Made by a program: the position numbers and the translations under genes. Positions 1 to 5,178 of a DNA stretch of 6,257 nt are shown piece by piece; position 1 is the stretch's first letter; each line of letters starts with the position of its first letter. Where the stretch lies: NCBI GenBank assembly GCA_947167635.1, contig CAMVIT010000092.1:1-6257 (forward strand), written 5' to 3'. The stretch is from F23-D06 sp947167635 (GTDB lineage: Bacteria > Bacteroidota > Bacteroidia > Bacteroidales > WCHB1-69). Below the pieces are notes generated by a model that saw nothing but the letters and a program-made list of their open reading frames with translations, was not told the origin of the DNA and searched no databases.

Positions 1-171
1 ATCGAGGTGGTGGCCGCCGACACGAAGAACATTGCCAAGAGTATCACCGACAAGCTCAACGGCAAGCCCTTGTGGCCCTACTTCATCATTCTGGCCCTGC
101 TCTGCCTTCTGGCGGAAATCACGCTGCTGCGCTTCTGGGGCAAGCCGACCATCAACAACGAAAAAGTGTAA
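1..171 (+). CDS. C-terminal end of a membrane protein (BatA/VWA-like tail), 5' end outside window
   Basis: Frame 1 is open from the first base to a TAA at 169-171 and gives 56 residues. A charged, soluble-looking stretch (residues 1-22) is followed by one hydrophobic membrane segment at about residues 23-46 (it begins LWPYFIILALL and ends LLRFWGK), then a short polar tail. This 'LWxYFIxLAL..LLxEixLLRFW' ending resembles the last transmembrane helix of large Bacteroidetes proteins with an N-terminal BatA domain and a von Willebrand-like domain. That assignment is from memory of the family and rests on the tail alone. The body of the protein would lie in the periplasm or be membrane-associated. 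pepD starts 44 bp after the stop with no terminator between, so the two may be co-transcribed. Confidence 0.6.
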   Translation: MEVVAADTKNIAKSITDKLNGKPLWPYFIILALLCLLAEITLLRFWGKPTINNEKV

Positions 172-215
172 ATATCAATTACAATATTATTATAAACCTT
201 TAAACCCCCATTTCA

Positions 216-1673
216 ATGAACAACGAACTTTTGAAACTGTATCCCCACGACTTGTGGGAGAACTTCGCCCATTTCTGCGACAACCCGCACCCTTCCAAGC
301 ACGAGACCGCTGTGGTCAACTGGATGAAGAGCTGGGCCAAGGATCATAATGTGAAAGTTGAACAAGACAAGACCGGCAACCTGCTCTTCACCGTGCCCGC
401 CACCAAGGGTATGGAGAAGCTCACGCCCGTCATCCTGCAGGGCCACTGCGATATGGTGCCCCAAGCCGACGATCCCAAGTTCGACTTCCTGAAGAGCCCC
501 ATTGAGCCCATCATCGACAATGGCTGGGTGCGCGCCAACCACACCACTCTGGGTGCCGACAACGGCATCGGCGTCTGCGCGGCTTTGGCCTGCGTTACCA
601 CCAAGGGCGTGGAACACGGTCCCCTGGAAATCCTCGTCACCATTGACGAAGAGACAGGTATGACGGGGGCTTTCGGCCTGAAGAAGAACTTCGTCAAGGG
701 CAAGATCCTCATCAACCTCGACTCCGAGACGGAGGGTGAGCTGTATGTGGGTTGCGCCGGCGGCATGGATGCCAATTTCCAACGCAAATACACCACCATG
801 CCCGTCCCTGAAGATATGAAAGGCTTCCAAGTCTGCGTCAGCGGTCTGCACGGCGGCCACTCCGGTATGGACATCAACCTGGGTCGCGCCAACGCCAACA
901 AGCTGTTAGTGCGTTGCATCACCAATGCCGTGAAGCAGTTCGGTGCCTGTGTGGCCACCCTCAACGGCGGCAGCCTGCGCAACGCCATCCCGCGCGAGGC
1001 CACAGCCATCATCGCCGTGCCCGCCAAGAAGGCCACCGCTTTCAAGAACTTCGTCAAGAAATACGAGACCACTGTCAAGGCCGAATTCTCCGCCACCGAG
1101 GAGAACCTCGCCGTCAGCGTCAAGGCCGTCGATACCCCCAAGAAGGTCATCCGCACCAAGGCTCAGAACCAGTTCCTCAATATGATTTTCGCCATCCCCA
1201 ACGGTGTGGTCCGTATGAGCGACTCTATGAAGGACCTCGTGGAAACCTCCAACAACTTAGCCAACATCAAGGCCGAGAACGGGGTGATGAGCGCTTGCTG
1301 CCTGCTGCGCAGCTCCGTTGACAGTGCCAAGGAGGCCCTCGCCGACAAGATGTCCGCCATCGCCGAACTGGCAGAATGCGACATCGAGCTCACCGGCGCC
1401 TATCCCGGCTGGAAACCCAATATGGAGTCTCCGATTATGAACACCTGTATGAAGGTCTATAAGAAGAAATTCGGCAACGACCCGAAGGTGATGGCCATCC
1501 ACGCCGGCCTCGAGTGCGGTCTGTTCGGCGCCTGCTATCCCGACTGGGATATGGTCTCCTTCGGCCCCACCATCGAGCACCCGCACTCCCCCGTCGAGAG
1601 AGTGAACATCGACAGCGTGGGCAAGTTCTTCGACTTCCTCGTGGAAGTGCTGAAGAATATCCCCAAGAAGTAG
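216..1673 (+). CDS. pepD: Aminoacyl-histidine (Xaa-His/cytosolic non-specific) dipeptidase, M20C family
   Basis: A complete 485-residue protein, the usual length for bacterial PepD. It is a cytosolic zinc dipeptidase that hydrolyses Xaa-His and many other unblocked dipeptides, the last step of peptide use. The metal and catalytic motifs are all visible: GHCDMV (His77, Asp79), ADNGIG (bridging Asp115), DEETGMTGA (general base Glu145 and ligand Glu146), NLDSE (Asp169) and EHPHSP (His457). The lid/dimerisation domain follows GLHGGHSGMDI (residues 210-220). HAGLECG (429-435) is the conserved family block before the last ligand. These residues sit 3-4 positions before their E. coli PepD equivalents as I remember them. 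No signal peptide is present. The ATG at 216 is preceded by an AT-rich leader without a Shine-Dalgarno sequence, which is normal in Bacteroidetes. The gene ends just before a strong terminator. Nothing appears broken. Confidence 0.96.
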   Translation: MNNELLKLYPHDLWENFAHFCDNPHPSKHETAVVNWMKSWAKDHNVKVEQDKTGNLLFTVPATKGMEKLTPVILQGHCDMVPQADDPKFDFLKSPIEPIIDNGWVRANHTTLGADNGIGVCAALACVTTKGVEHGPLEILVTIDEETGMTGAFGLKKNFVKGKILINLDSETEGELYVGCAGGMDANFQRKYTTMPVPEDMKGFQVCVSGLHGGHSGMDINLGRANANKLLVRCITNAVKQFGACVATLNGGSLRNAIPREATAIIAVPAKKATAFKNFVKKYETTVKAEFSATEENLAVSVKAVDTPKKVIRTKAQNQFLNMIFAIPNGVVRMSDSMKDLVETSNNLANIKAENGVMSACCLLRSSVDSAKEALADKMSAIAELAECDIELTGAYPGWKPNMESPIMNTCMKVYKKKFGNDPKVMAIHAGLECGLFGACYPDWDMVSFGPTIEHPHSPVERVNIDSVGKFFDFLVEVLKNIPKK

Positions 1674-1705
1674 CTGTTGGCTGTTAGCTTTTACTGAAAG
1701 ATAGG

Positions 1706-1743
1706 CAACGGTCCCCGGGTTTTCCGGGGGCCGTTGTTTTTTT
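1706..1743 (+). terminator. Intrinsic terminator after pepD
   Basis: A 13-bp stem (1706-1718 CAACGGTCCCCGG paired with 1724-1736 CCGGGGGCCGTTG, one G-U pair) closes a 5-nt loop (GTTTT) and is followed at once by seven T (1737-1743). It starts 33 bp after the pepD stop codon and separates pepD from the accessory island downstream. Confidence 0.93.
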
Positions 1744-1830
1744 ATTATTGCCGTGCGTTTTGTCGGCATTCCGCAGCGAAAGACAAATCAACCGTCCAGT
1801 CCAATTTTAACAGTCAATAGTTAAAAACAA

Positions 1831-1863
1831 TTGATTATCAATATGTTAAAAATTACATTTTTG
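1831..1863 (+). promoter_or_regulatory. Bacteroidetes-type promoter for the RhuM-PLD gene
   Basis: TTG at 1831-1833 (-33 element) and TACATTTTTG at 1854-1863 (-7 element, one extra T compared with TAnnTTTG) are separated by 20 bp in an AT-rich stretch. Transcription would begin near 1870, giving a short leader before the ATG at 1897. This also argues against the nearby out-of-frame ATG at 1874 as a real start. Confidence 0.6.
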
Positions 1864-1896
1864 CAGCGGTATTATGGAACTTAAAAAAACATCTAT

Positions 1897-2814
1897 ATGG
1901 ACAACGAAACAAGAGAAGAAAAAAGCATTGGTATTTCTGAAAAAGGGGAAATTGTGTTATACGAACCCGACAGCAGCATCCGGCTGGAGGTGCGGATGGT
2001 GGATGAGACCGTCTGGCAGACGCAACAGCAGATGGCATTACTATTCCAAAGAGACAGAACGGTCATAGGGAGACACATAAAAAAAATTTTTGAGGAGGGA
2101 GAACTGGATCCGTCTATGGTATGTGCAAATTTTGCACATACCACTCCCCACGGGGCCATTCAAGATAAATGGCAGAGTAATGAGATTGTAATGTATAATC
2201 TTGATGTGATCATATCCGTTGGTTATAGGGTTAAAAGTCTGCGTGGAACACAATTCAGGATTTGGGCCACACAGACTCTAAAAAATGTCCTTTTGCGTGG
2301 ATATGCCATGACACAGCGCATCGAAAATCTTGAGCGGCGAGTGGAAGAACACGACAAGCAAATAGGTTTCTTCGTGCGCACCGCCCTGCCCCCGGTGCAG
2401 GGTGTTTTCTGCGACGGGCAGATTTTCGACGCGTACACCTTCGCGGCGGACCTCATCCGCGCGGCGAAGAGACGCATCATCCTTATTGACAACTATGTGG
2501 ACGACTCGGTGTTGAAGATGCTCACCAAGCGTGCTGACAATGTCAGTGCCTCTATCGTCACCCGGCACATCTCCGACGCCTTCAGGCTTGACATCGAGCG
2601 TCACAACCGGCAATACCCTGCTGTGGAGGTCCGCACTTCCGACCGTTTCCACGACCGTTTTCTTATACTTGACAACACCGTCTATCATCTCGGCGCTTCG
2701 CTCAAGGACCTCGGCAAGAAGCTGTTCGCGTTCAGCAAGATGGAGGTAGAGGCGGTATCCCGTTTTCTTTTTCCAAATGTTTGGAAGTTAGCTCAAAAAT
2801 TTGTTCTTTTGTAA
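1897..2814 (+). CDS. RhuM-family DNA-binding-like protein fused to a phospholipase-D-like domain
   Basis: A 305-residue protein. Residues about 18-138 match the RhuM family (named from a Salmonella SPI-3 gene and related to the KilA-N/ORF6N/Bro-N group): the marks are VWQTQQQMALLFQRDRTVIGRHI (helix-turn-helix-like, 39-61), IFEEGELD, YNLDVIISVGYRVKS (100-114) and RGTQFRIWAT (116-125). A charged helix (139-155) then links to a C-terminal domain, about 168-285. This has one HKD-like phospholipase D motif: HDRFLILD (His252, Arg254 in place of Lys, Asp259), then six residues, then GAS (266-268). PLD-like enzymes with one motif per chain generally dimerise to form the active site; whether this one is catalytic is unknown. 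The 5' part is AT-rich and the PLD part GC-rich, so the gene is mosaic. The last 20 or so residues look unlike the family and may have been altered by the insertion remnant downstream. A 27-bp palindrome lies inside codons 74-82. The RhuM domain call is firm; the biological role is unknown. Confidence 0.88.
   Translation: MDNETREEKSIGISEKGEIVLYEPDSSIRLEVRMVDETVWQTQQQMALLFQRDRTVIGRHIKKIFEEGELDPSMVCANFAHTTPHGAIQDKWQSNEIVMYNLDVIISVGYRVKSLRGTQFRIWATQTLKNVLLRGYAMTQRIENLERRVEEHDKQIGFFVRTALPPVQGVFCDGQIFDAYTFAADLIRAAKRRIILIDNYVDDSVLKMLTKRADNVSASIVTRHISDAFRLDIERHNRQYPAVEVRTSDRFHDRFLILDNTVYHLGASLKDLGKKLFAFSKMEVEAVSRFLFPNVWKLAQKFVLL
2117..2143. repeat. Gene-internal perfect palindrome in the RhuM-PLD gene
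   Basis: TGGTATGTGCAAA (2117-2129), a single T centre (2130) and TTTGCACATACCA (2131-2143) form 13-bp perfect arms. It is read as M-VCANFAHT-T in the protein (residues 74-82), just after the predicted DNA-contacting helices. No T-run follows, so it is not an intrinsic terminator. It could be an operator, a binding site for the encoded protein, or an mRNA hairpin. Confidence 0.9.
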
Positions 2815-2821
2815 ACTCCAT

Positions 2822-2892
2822 AAGTTCGTGCTTTTTTATAGGTTTGTGTTTTTTATTCTTTCACTTTACAAAACTATAAAATTCACGAACTT
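2822..2892. repeat. Imperfect inverted repeat in the AT-rich gap after the RhuM-PLD gene
   Basis: AAGTTCGTGCTTTTTTATAG (2822-2841) pairs with CTATAAAATTCACGAACTT (2874-2892): the outer 9 bp are perfect, then two mismatches and a one-base gap, then seven to eight more pairs. The loop is 32 nt. It starts 8 bp after the RhuM-PLD stop codon. It could be the remains of a small insertion element or a hairpin at the end of the transcript. There is no other gene in 2815-2918. Confidence 0.55.
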
Positions 2893-2918
2893 TTTCTATT
2901 CTCGGACACACTTTTTGA

Positions 2919-3085
2919 AACAGTATCGAGCTTGTGCGGCTGAAGTACAACCCCATCCGCATCCTCAAACACGGCAGAAAGGCCAAGAGCATCTTCCGCT
3001 ACGGCCTCGACATTGTGACGGAGTTCCTGTTGAGAGGCAGAAATGAATACAAAATACCGATTTTTGACTTCTCAGCAATTGTTAA
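2919..3085 (+). pseudogene. C-terminal remnant of a transposase (IS4-like), frameshifted
   Basis: One frame, open from 2919, reads ELVRLKYNPIRILKHGRKAK, SIFRYGLDIVTEFLLRGRN, then IPIFDF. This strongly recalls the C-terminal end of Bacteroidetes IS4-type transposases ('..RPIRILKHGRKARSIFKYGLDYIA..IFxFLSCT'), a match made from memory and not from a search. At 3069-3070 one base seems to be missing: shifting the frame gives LSNC and a TAA at 3083-3085, close to the family ending, whereas without the shift the frame runs on to a TGA at 3105. No start codon, catalytic residues or matching inverted-repeat ends are visible, so only about 50 codons of the element remain. It marks a past insertion next to the RhuM-PLD gene. 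Confidence 0.6.
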
Positions 3086-3141
3086 TCAAATACTTACACC
3101 CGACTGAAATTTTTGTCATATACTAAGACACCCCATAATTT

Positions 3142-3173
3142 CTTAATTCCTTAGTTCCTTAACTTCTTAGTTC
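3142..3173. repeat. Four degenerate 8-bp tandem repeats
   Basis: CTTAATTC, CTTAGTTC, CTTAACTT and CTTAGTTC follow each other without gaps, then CTCACAGG. They lie in the 320-bp gap between the transposase remnant and the first ORF6N gene. This gap holds no coding sequence that I can support. Short 'CTTAGTTC'-type repeats are familiar from Bacteroidetes intergenic DNA; no function is evident here. Confidence 0.75.
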
Positions 3174-3262
3174 CTCACAGGGCCAGTATTCCAGACATTC
3201 TGTGCCGAATCAGAGCGGTTTCGCGTCCCAACACCCCATTTTCTCCGAAATGAAATTCAAAA

Positions 3263-3291
3263 ATTAACAATTAAAAGATGTGATTGTTAAT
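3263..3291. repeat. Inverted repeat ATTAACAAT upstream of the first ORF6N promoter
   Basis: ATTAACAAT (3263-3271) and ATTGTTAAT (3283-3291) are perfect 9-bp arms around an 11-nt spacer, 52 bp before the -33 element. The same half-site, as ATTAACAA, returns in the leader at 3384-3391 and, as ATTAACAAT, in the leader of the broken copy at 4733-4741. It could be an operator, but the DNA here is AT-rich, so chance is a real alternative. Confidence 0.45.
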
Positions 3292-3342
3292 ATAATTTTG
3301 TAATATCCTGATTATTAGTTGAAAAGAATTTACACAAAGCAC

Positions 3343-3373
3343 TTGACAAACACTACTATTAATTATATCTTTG
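3343..3373 (+). promoter_or_regulatory. Bacteroidetes-type promoter for the first ORF6N gene
   Basis: TTG (3343-3345), a 20-bp spacer, and TATCTTTG (3366-3373), a full match to the TAnnTTTG -7 consensus. The start codon is 35 bp further on. In the broken second copy the aligned -7 position reads TATTCTTG (4715-4722), so that promoter looks decayed. Confidence 0.8.
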
Positions 3374-3407
3374 TTGAAAAATCATTAACAACATAATCAA
3401 CAATAAT

Positions 3408-3992
3408 ATGACAAACATTACAGAAGTAGAAAACAGGATCATCACCCTGCGCGGTCAGCAGGTGATCATTGACGCCGACGTGGCGGAATTATATGGTGTT
3501 CAAACCAAAGAAATCAATCAAGCAGTGAGAAACAATCCGGAGAAATTCCCGGAAGGCTACGTTTTTCAACTTGAAGATCAAGAGTTTAACTCTTTAAGGT
3601 CAACATCATTGACATCAAAAGATGAACCGGTCAAAAATTTTGACCGGTTCGAGAAGAAGAAACATTCAACGGTCAATCCAAAGGCCTTCACCGAGAAGGG
3701 CCTCTATATGCTGGCCACCATCCTGAAGAGTCCAAAAGCGGTGGAGACCACCATCGCCATCGTGGAAGCATACGCCAAACTCAGGGAACTGACGCGGGTA
3801 ATGAGCGAGATTCCGCAACACGAGGGCGACAAGACCCAACAGGAGTCGCTGCTGAAACGGGGCGGCCAATTGGTGGACGACCTGCTCAACGACGTGATGC
3901 CGGTGCAAAGCAGCGAAACCACTCTGGAACTCAATCTGACAATGCTGAAACTCAAACACACCGTCAGGCGCGAGAAACCGGAAAACACGTAG
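3408..3992 (+). CDS. ORF6N domain protein (intact first copy)
   Basis: A 194-residue protein. Residues about 10-100 are an ORF6N (KilA-N/Bro-N-related) domain: IITLRGQQVIIDADVAELYG (11-30), TKEINQAVRNN (33-43), FPEGYVFQL (47-55) and AFTEKGLYMLATIL (93-106). ORF6N domains are common in phage and mobile-element proteins and are thought to bind DNA; the role of the chromosomal versions is largely unknown. The C-terminal part (107-190) is predicted helical and charged, with a heptad-like end (LELNLTMLKLKH), probably for oligomerisation. It has its own promoter. The middle of the gene (3500-3695) is about 40% GC by hand count, while the 3' part (3701-3980) is about 56%, so the gene is mosaic. Two palindromic sites lie inside the AT-rich part. 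A truncated duplicate lies at 4757-5130. The neighbour downstream starts 86 bp after the stop; that gap holds no clear promoter or terminator. Confidence 0.9.
   Translation: MTNITEVENRIITLRGQQVIIDADVAELYGVQTKEINQAVRNNPEKFPEGYVFQLEDQEFNSLRSTSLTSKDEPVKNFDRFEKKKHSTVNPKAFTEKGLYMLATILKSPKAVETTIAIVEAYAKLRELTRVMSEIPQHEGDKTQQESLLKRGGQLVDDLLNDVMPVQSSETTLELNLTMLKLKHTVRREKPENT
3598..3650. repeat. Two palindromic sites inside the first ORF6N gene
   Basis: The downstream site (3624-3650) is perfect: GAACCGGTCAAAA, a single A centre (3637), TTTTGACCGGTTC, exactly nine codons (residues 73-81, EPVKNFDRF). Its core is GGTCA-N7-TGACC (3629-3645). The upstream site (3598-3614) is GGTCA-N7-TGACA, one mismatch from the same core, starting exactly 31 bp earlier, about three helical turns. 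The upstream site encodes part of LRSTSLTS, the segment that aligns with LRSQNVTA in the second ORF6N gene, where that gene has its own site. Confidence 0.88.
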
Positions 3993-4078
3993 TCGCGCAA
4001 TATCCTCGCATACAACATTTAACGCTCACTTTAGGCCTTCGCAATGCCTCTTTATCAGAATTAAAAAAAGAAACATTT

Positions 4079-4711
4079 ATGGAACAACTTGACAACATCC
4101 AAAATCTCATCCACACCATCCGTGGTCAGCGCGTGATGCTTGACTTCGACCTCGCACGTCTGTATCACGTGGAGACAAAAACATTAAATCAAGCGGTTAA
4201 AAGAAATGCTAAACGTTTTGAAGGCGAAGAATTTATGTTTCAACTTACGAAAGAAGAATGGCGTGAGGTAAAAGTTAAGATTACTAATATAAACATTGTT
4301 GACAATCAAGATATTACAACTTTGCGGTCACAAAATGTGACCGCAAGACAAGTCCAAAAGCAACGTTTCCAACCCTATGCTTTCACAGAAATTGGCGTGG
4401 CTATGCTTAGCAGCGTATTAAGGTCTGAAGTAGCCATTTATGCAAACCGAAAAATAATGCGTGCATTTGTCTGCTACCGGCATTTGGCGGAAATGCCGCT
4501 TGCCGCGACCTATATCGAATTAAGGAAACAGATTGAAGATCTTAGAACAGAGGTCGATGAGATTCTATCAGCGCAAAATGACATCAACGAGATCACGCGA
4601 GCCCAACTGGATGCCATCAGCACGGCATTGTCCGAATTGCAGGCCTCAAACGACGCAGAGTCTATCCCGTCCAGACCCATCGGCTTCATCCGCCCGGATG
4701 AGGAGAGTTAA
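4079..4711 (+). CDS. ORF6N domain protein (second, distinct gene)
   Basis: A 210-residue protein with an N-terminal ORF6N domain, about residues 7-113: IHTIRGQRVMLDFDLARLYH (11-30), VETKTLNQAVKRN (31-43), FEGEEFMFQLTKEEW (47-61) and PYAFTEIGVAMLSSVLRSEVAI (99-120). A helical C-terminal region (145-190) has coiled-coil character (LRKQIEDLRTEVDEILSAQ), and the last 20 residues are polar with prolines. It shares the domain with its upstream neighbour but little sequence outside the domain, so it is not a recent duplicate of it. It lies between the intact and the broken copies of that neighbour. The leader ends AAAAAAAGAAACATTT with no Shine-Dalgarno and no clear promoter, so it may depend on the upstream ORF6N promoter. 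The central part is AT-rich, the 3' end GC-rich. A perfect palindrome lies at codons 82-90. Function unknown; DNA binding is inferred from the family. Confidence 0.9.
   Translation: MEQLDNIQNLIHTIRGQRVMLDFDLARLYHVETKTLNQAVKRNAKRFEGEEFMFQLTKEEWREVKVKITNINIVDNQDITTLRSQNVTARQVQKQRFQPYAFTEIGVAMLSSVLRSEVAIYANRKIMRAFVCYRHLAEMPLAATYIELRKQIEDLRTEVDEILSAQNDINEITRAQLDAISTALSELQASNDAESIPSRPIGFIRPDEES
4322..4346. repeat. Gene-internal palindrome in the second ORF6N gene
   Basis: TTGCGGTCACA (4322-4332), an AAA centre and TGTGACCGCAA (4336-4346) are perfect 11-bp arms. The core GGTCA-N7-TGACC (4326-4342) is the same as in the first ORF6N gene, but read in a different frame: the first G is codon position 2 here and position 3 at 3629. 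It encodes LRSQNVTA (residues 82-89). Confidence 0.9.
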
Positions 4712-4730
4712 TCGTATTCTTGTCACAAAT

Positions 4731-5130
4731 TCATTAACAATATAATCAACAATAATATGACAAACATTATCGAAGTAGAAAACAGAATCATCACCCTGCG
4801 CGGACAACAGGTGATCGTTGACGCCGACGTGGCGGAACTGTATGGCGTAAGGGCCTCTATATGCTGGCCACCATCCTGAAGAGTCCGAAGGCTGTGGAGA
4901 CCACCATCGCCATTGTGGAGGCGTACGCCAAACTCAGGGAACTGACGCGGGTAATGAGCGAGATTCCGCAGCACGAGGGCGACAAGGCCCAACAGGAGTC
5001 GCTGCTGAAGCGGGGCGGCCAATTGGTGGACGACCTGCTCAACGACGTGATGCCCGTGCAAAGCAGCGAAACCACTCTGGAACTCAACCTGGCGATGCTG
5101 AAACTCAAACACACCGTCAGGCGCGAGAAG
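4731..5130 (+). repeat. Direct repeat of the first ORF6N gene and its leader
   Basis: 4731-4848 matches 3382-3499 (9 differences in the 92 coding bases), and 4849-5129 matches 3696-3976 (13 differences in 281 bases, about 95% identity by hand count). The 196 bp of copy one at 3500-3695 are absent. Weak similarity reaches further upstream, to the decayed -7 element at 4715. The two copies flank the second ORF6N gene, so recombination between them would delete it. Confidence 0.92.
4757..5130 (+). pseudogene. Broken ORF6N gene, duplicate of the first one with a 196-bp internal loss
   Basis: The ATG at 4757 starts like the intact copy (MTNIIEVENRIITLRGQQ, then VIVDADVAELYGV), but the loss of 196 bp (not a multiple of three) shifts the frame, and translation stops at a TGA at 4877-4879 after 40 codons. 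The C-terminal part is still fully open in another frame from 4822, with an ATG at 4861 (MLATILKSPKAVETTIAIVE, and so on). It ends at REK, five codons before the normal stop, and continues in frame into ettA. Of the 13 differences from copy one in this part, 11 are silent and two are Thr-to-Ala, so the two copies diverged under protein-level constraint. The lost block includes the second half of the ORF6N motif and both palindromic sites. Confidence 0.88.
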
Positions 5131-5141
5131 CAAAAAAATCC

Positions 5142-5149
5142 TATCTTTG
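5142..5149 (+). promoter_or_regulatory. -7 element of the ettA promoter, -33 element missing
   Basis: TATCTTTG is a full match to the Bacteroidetes -7 consensus (followed by C, as is common) and lies 29 bp before the ettA ATG. At the expected -33 position (about 5118-5122) the sequence is CAGGC, inside the end of the broken ORF6N copy, and has no TTG. The duplicated cassette therefore seems to have joined between the two promoter elements, and ettA may now depend on upstream transcription or on a weakened promoter. Confidence 0.6.
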
Positions 5150-5178
5150 CACCCTCATATTCAAAATCCCCCAACACA

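Noticed and set aside
1674..1690. Short repeat CTGTTGGCTGTTAGC after pepD
   Set aside because: Only about 7 bp are repeated, and it is not part of the terminator. Probably chance or slippage.
213..1769. Long minus-strand open frames opposite pepD (213-860, 344-1159, 1257-1769)
   Set aside because: They are shadows of a GC-rich gene whose protein shows all family motifs. Their translations show no recognisable domain, and no promoters face them.
1874..2068. Possible small + strand gene starting at 1874
   Set aside because: It overlaps the RhuM-PLD gene in another frame, lies almost on the predicted transcript start, and has no recognisable features.
2771..2786. Palindrome TTCCAAATGTTTGGAA near the end of the RhuM-PLD gene
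   Set aside because: Arms of 7 bp with a 2-bp centre are not rare enough in AT-rich DNA to set beside the 11-13 bp dyads, and no T-run follows.
2801..3046. 81-codon + strand frame across the end of the RhuM-PLD gene and the transposase remnant
   Set aside because: It begins inside the RhuM-PLD gene, runs through AT-rich spacer, and reads the transposase remnant out of frame.
3968..3998. GCGCGA...TCGCGC inverted repeat at the end of the first ORF6N gene
   Set aside because: Only 6 bp with a 19-nt loop and no T-run, so it does not qualify as a terminator.
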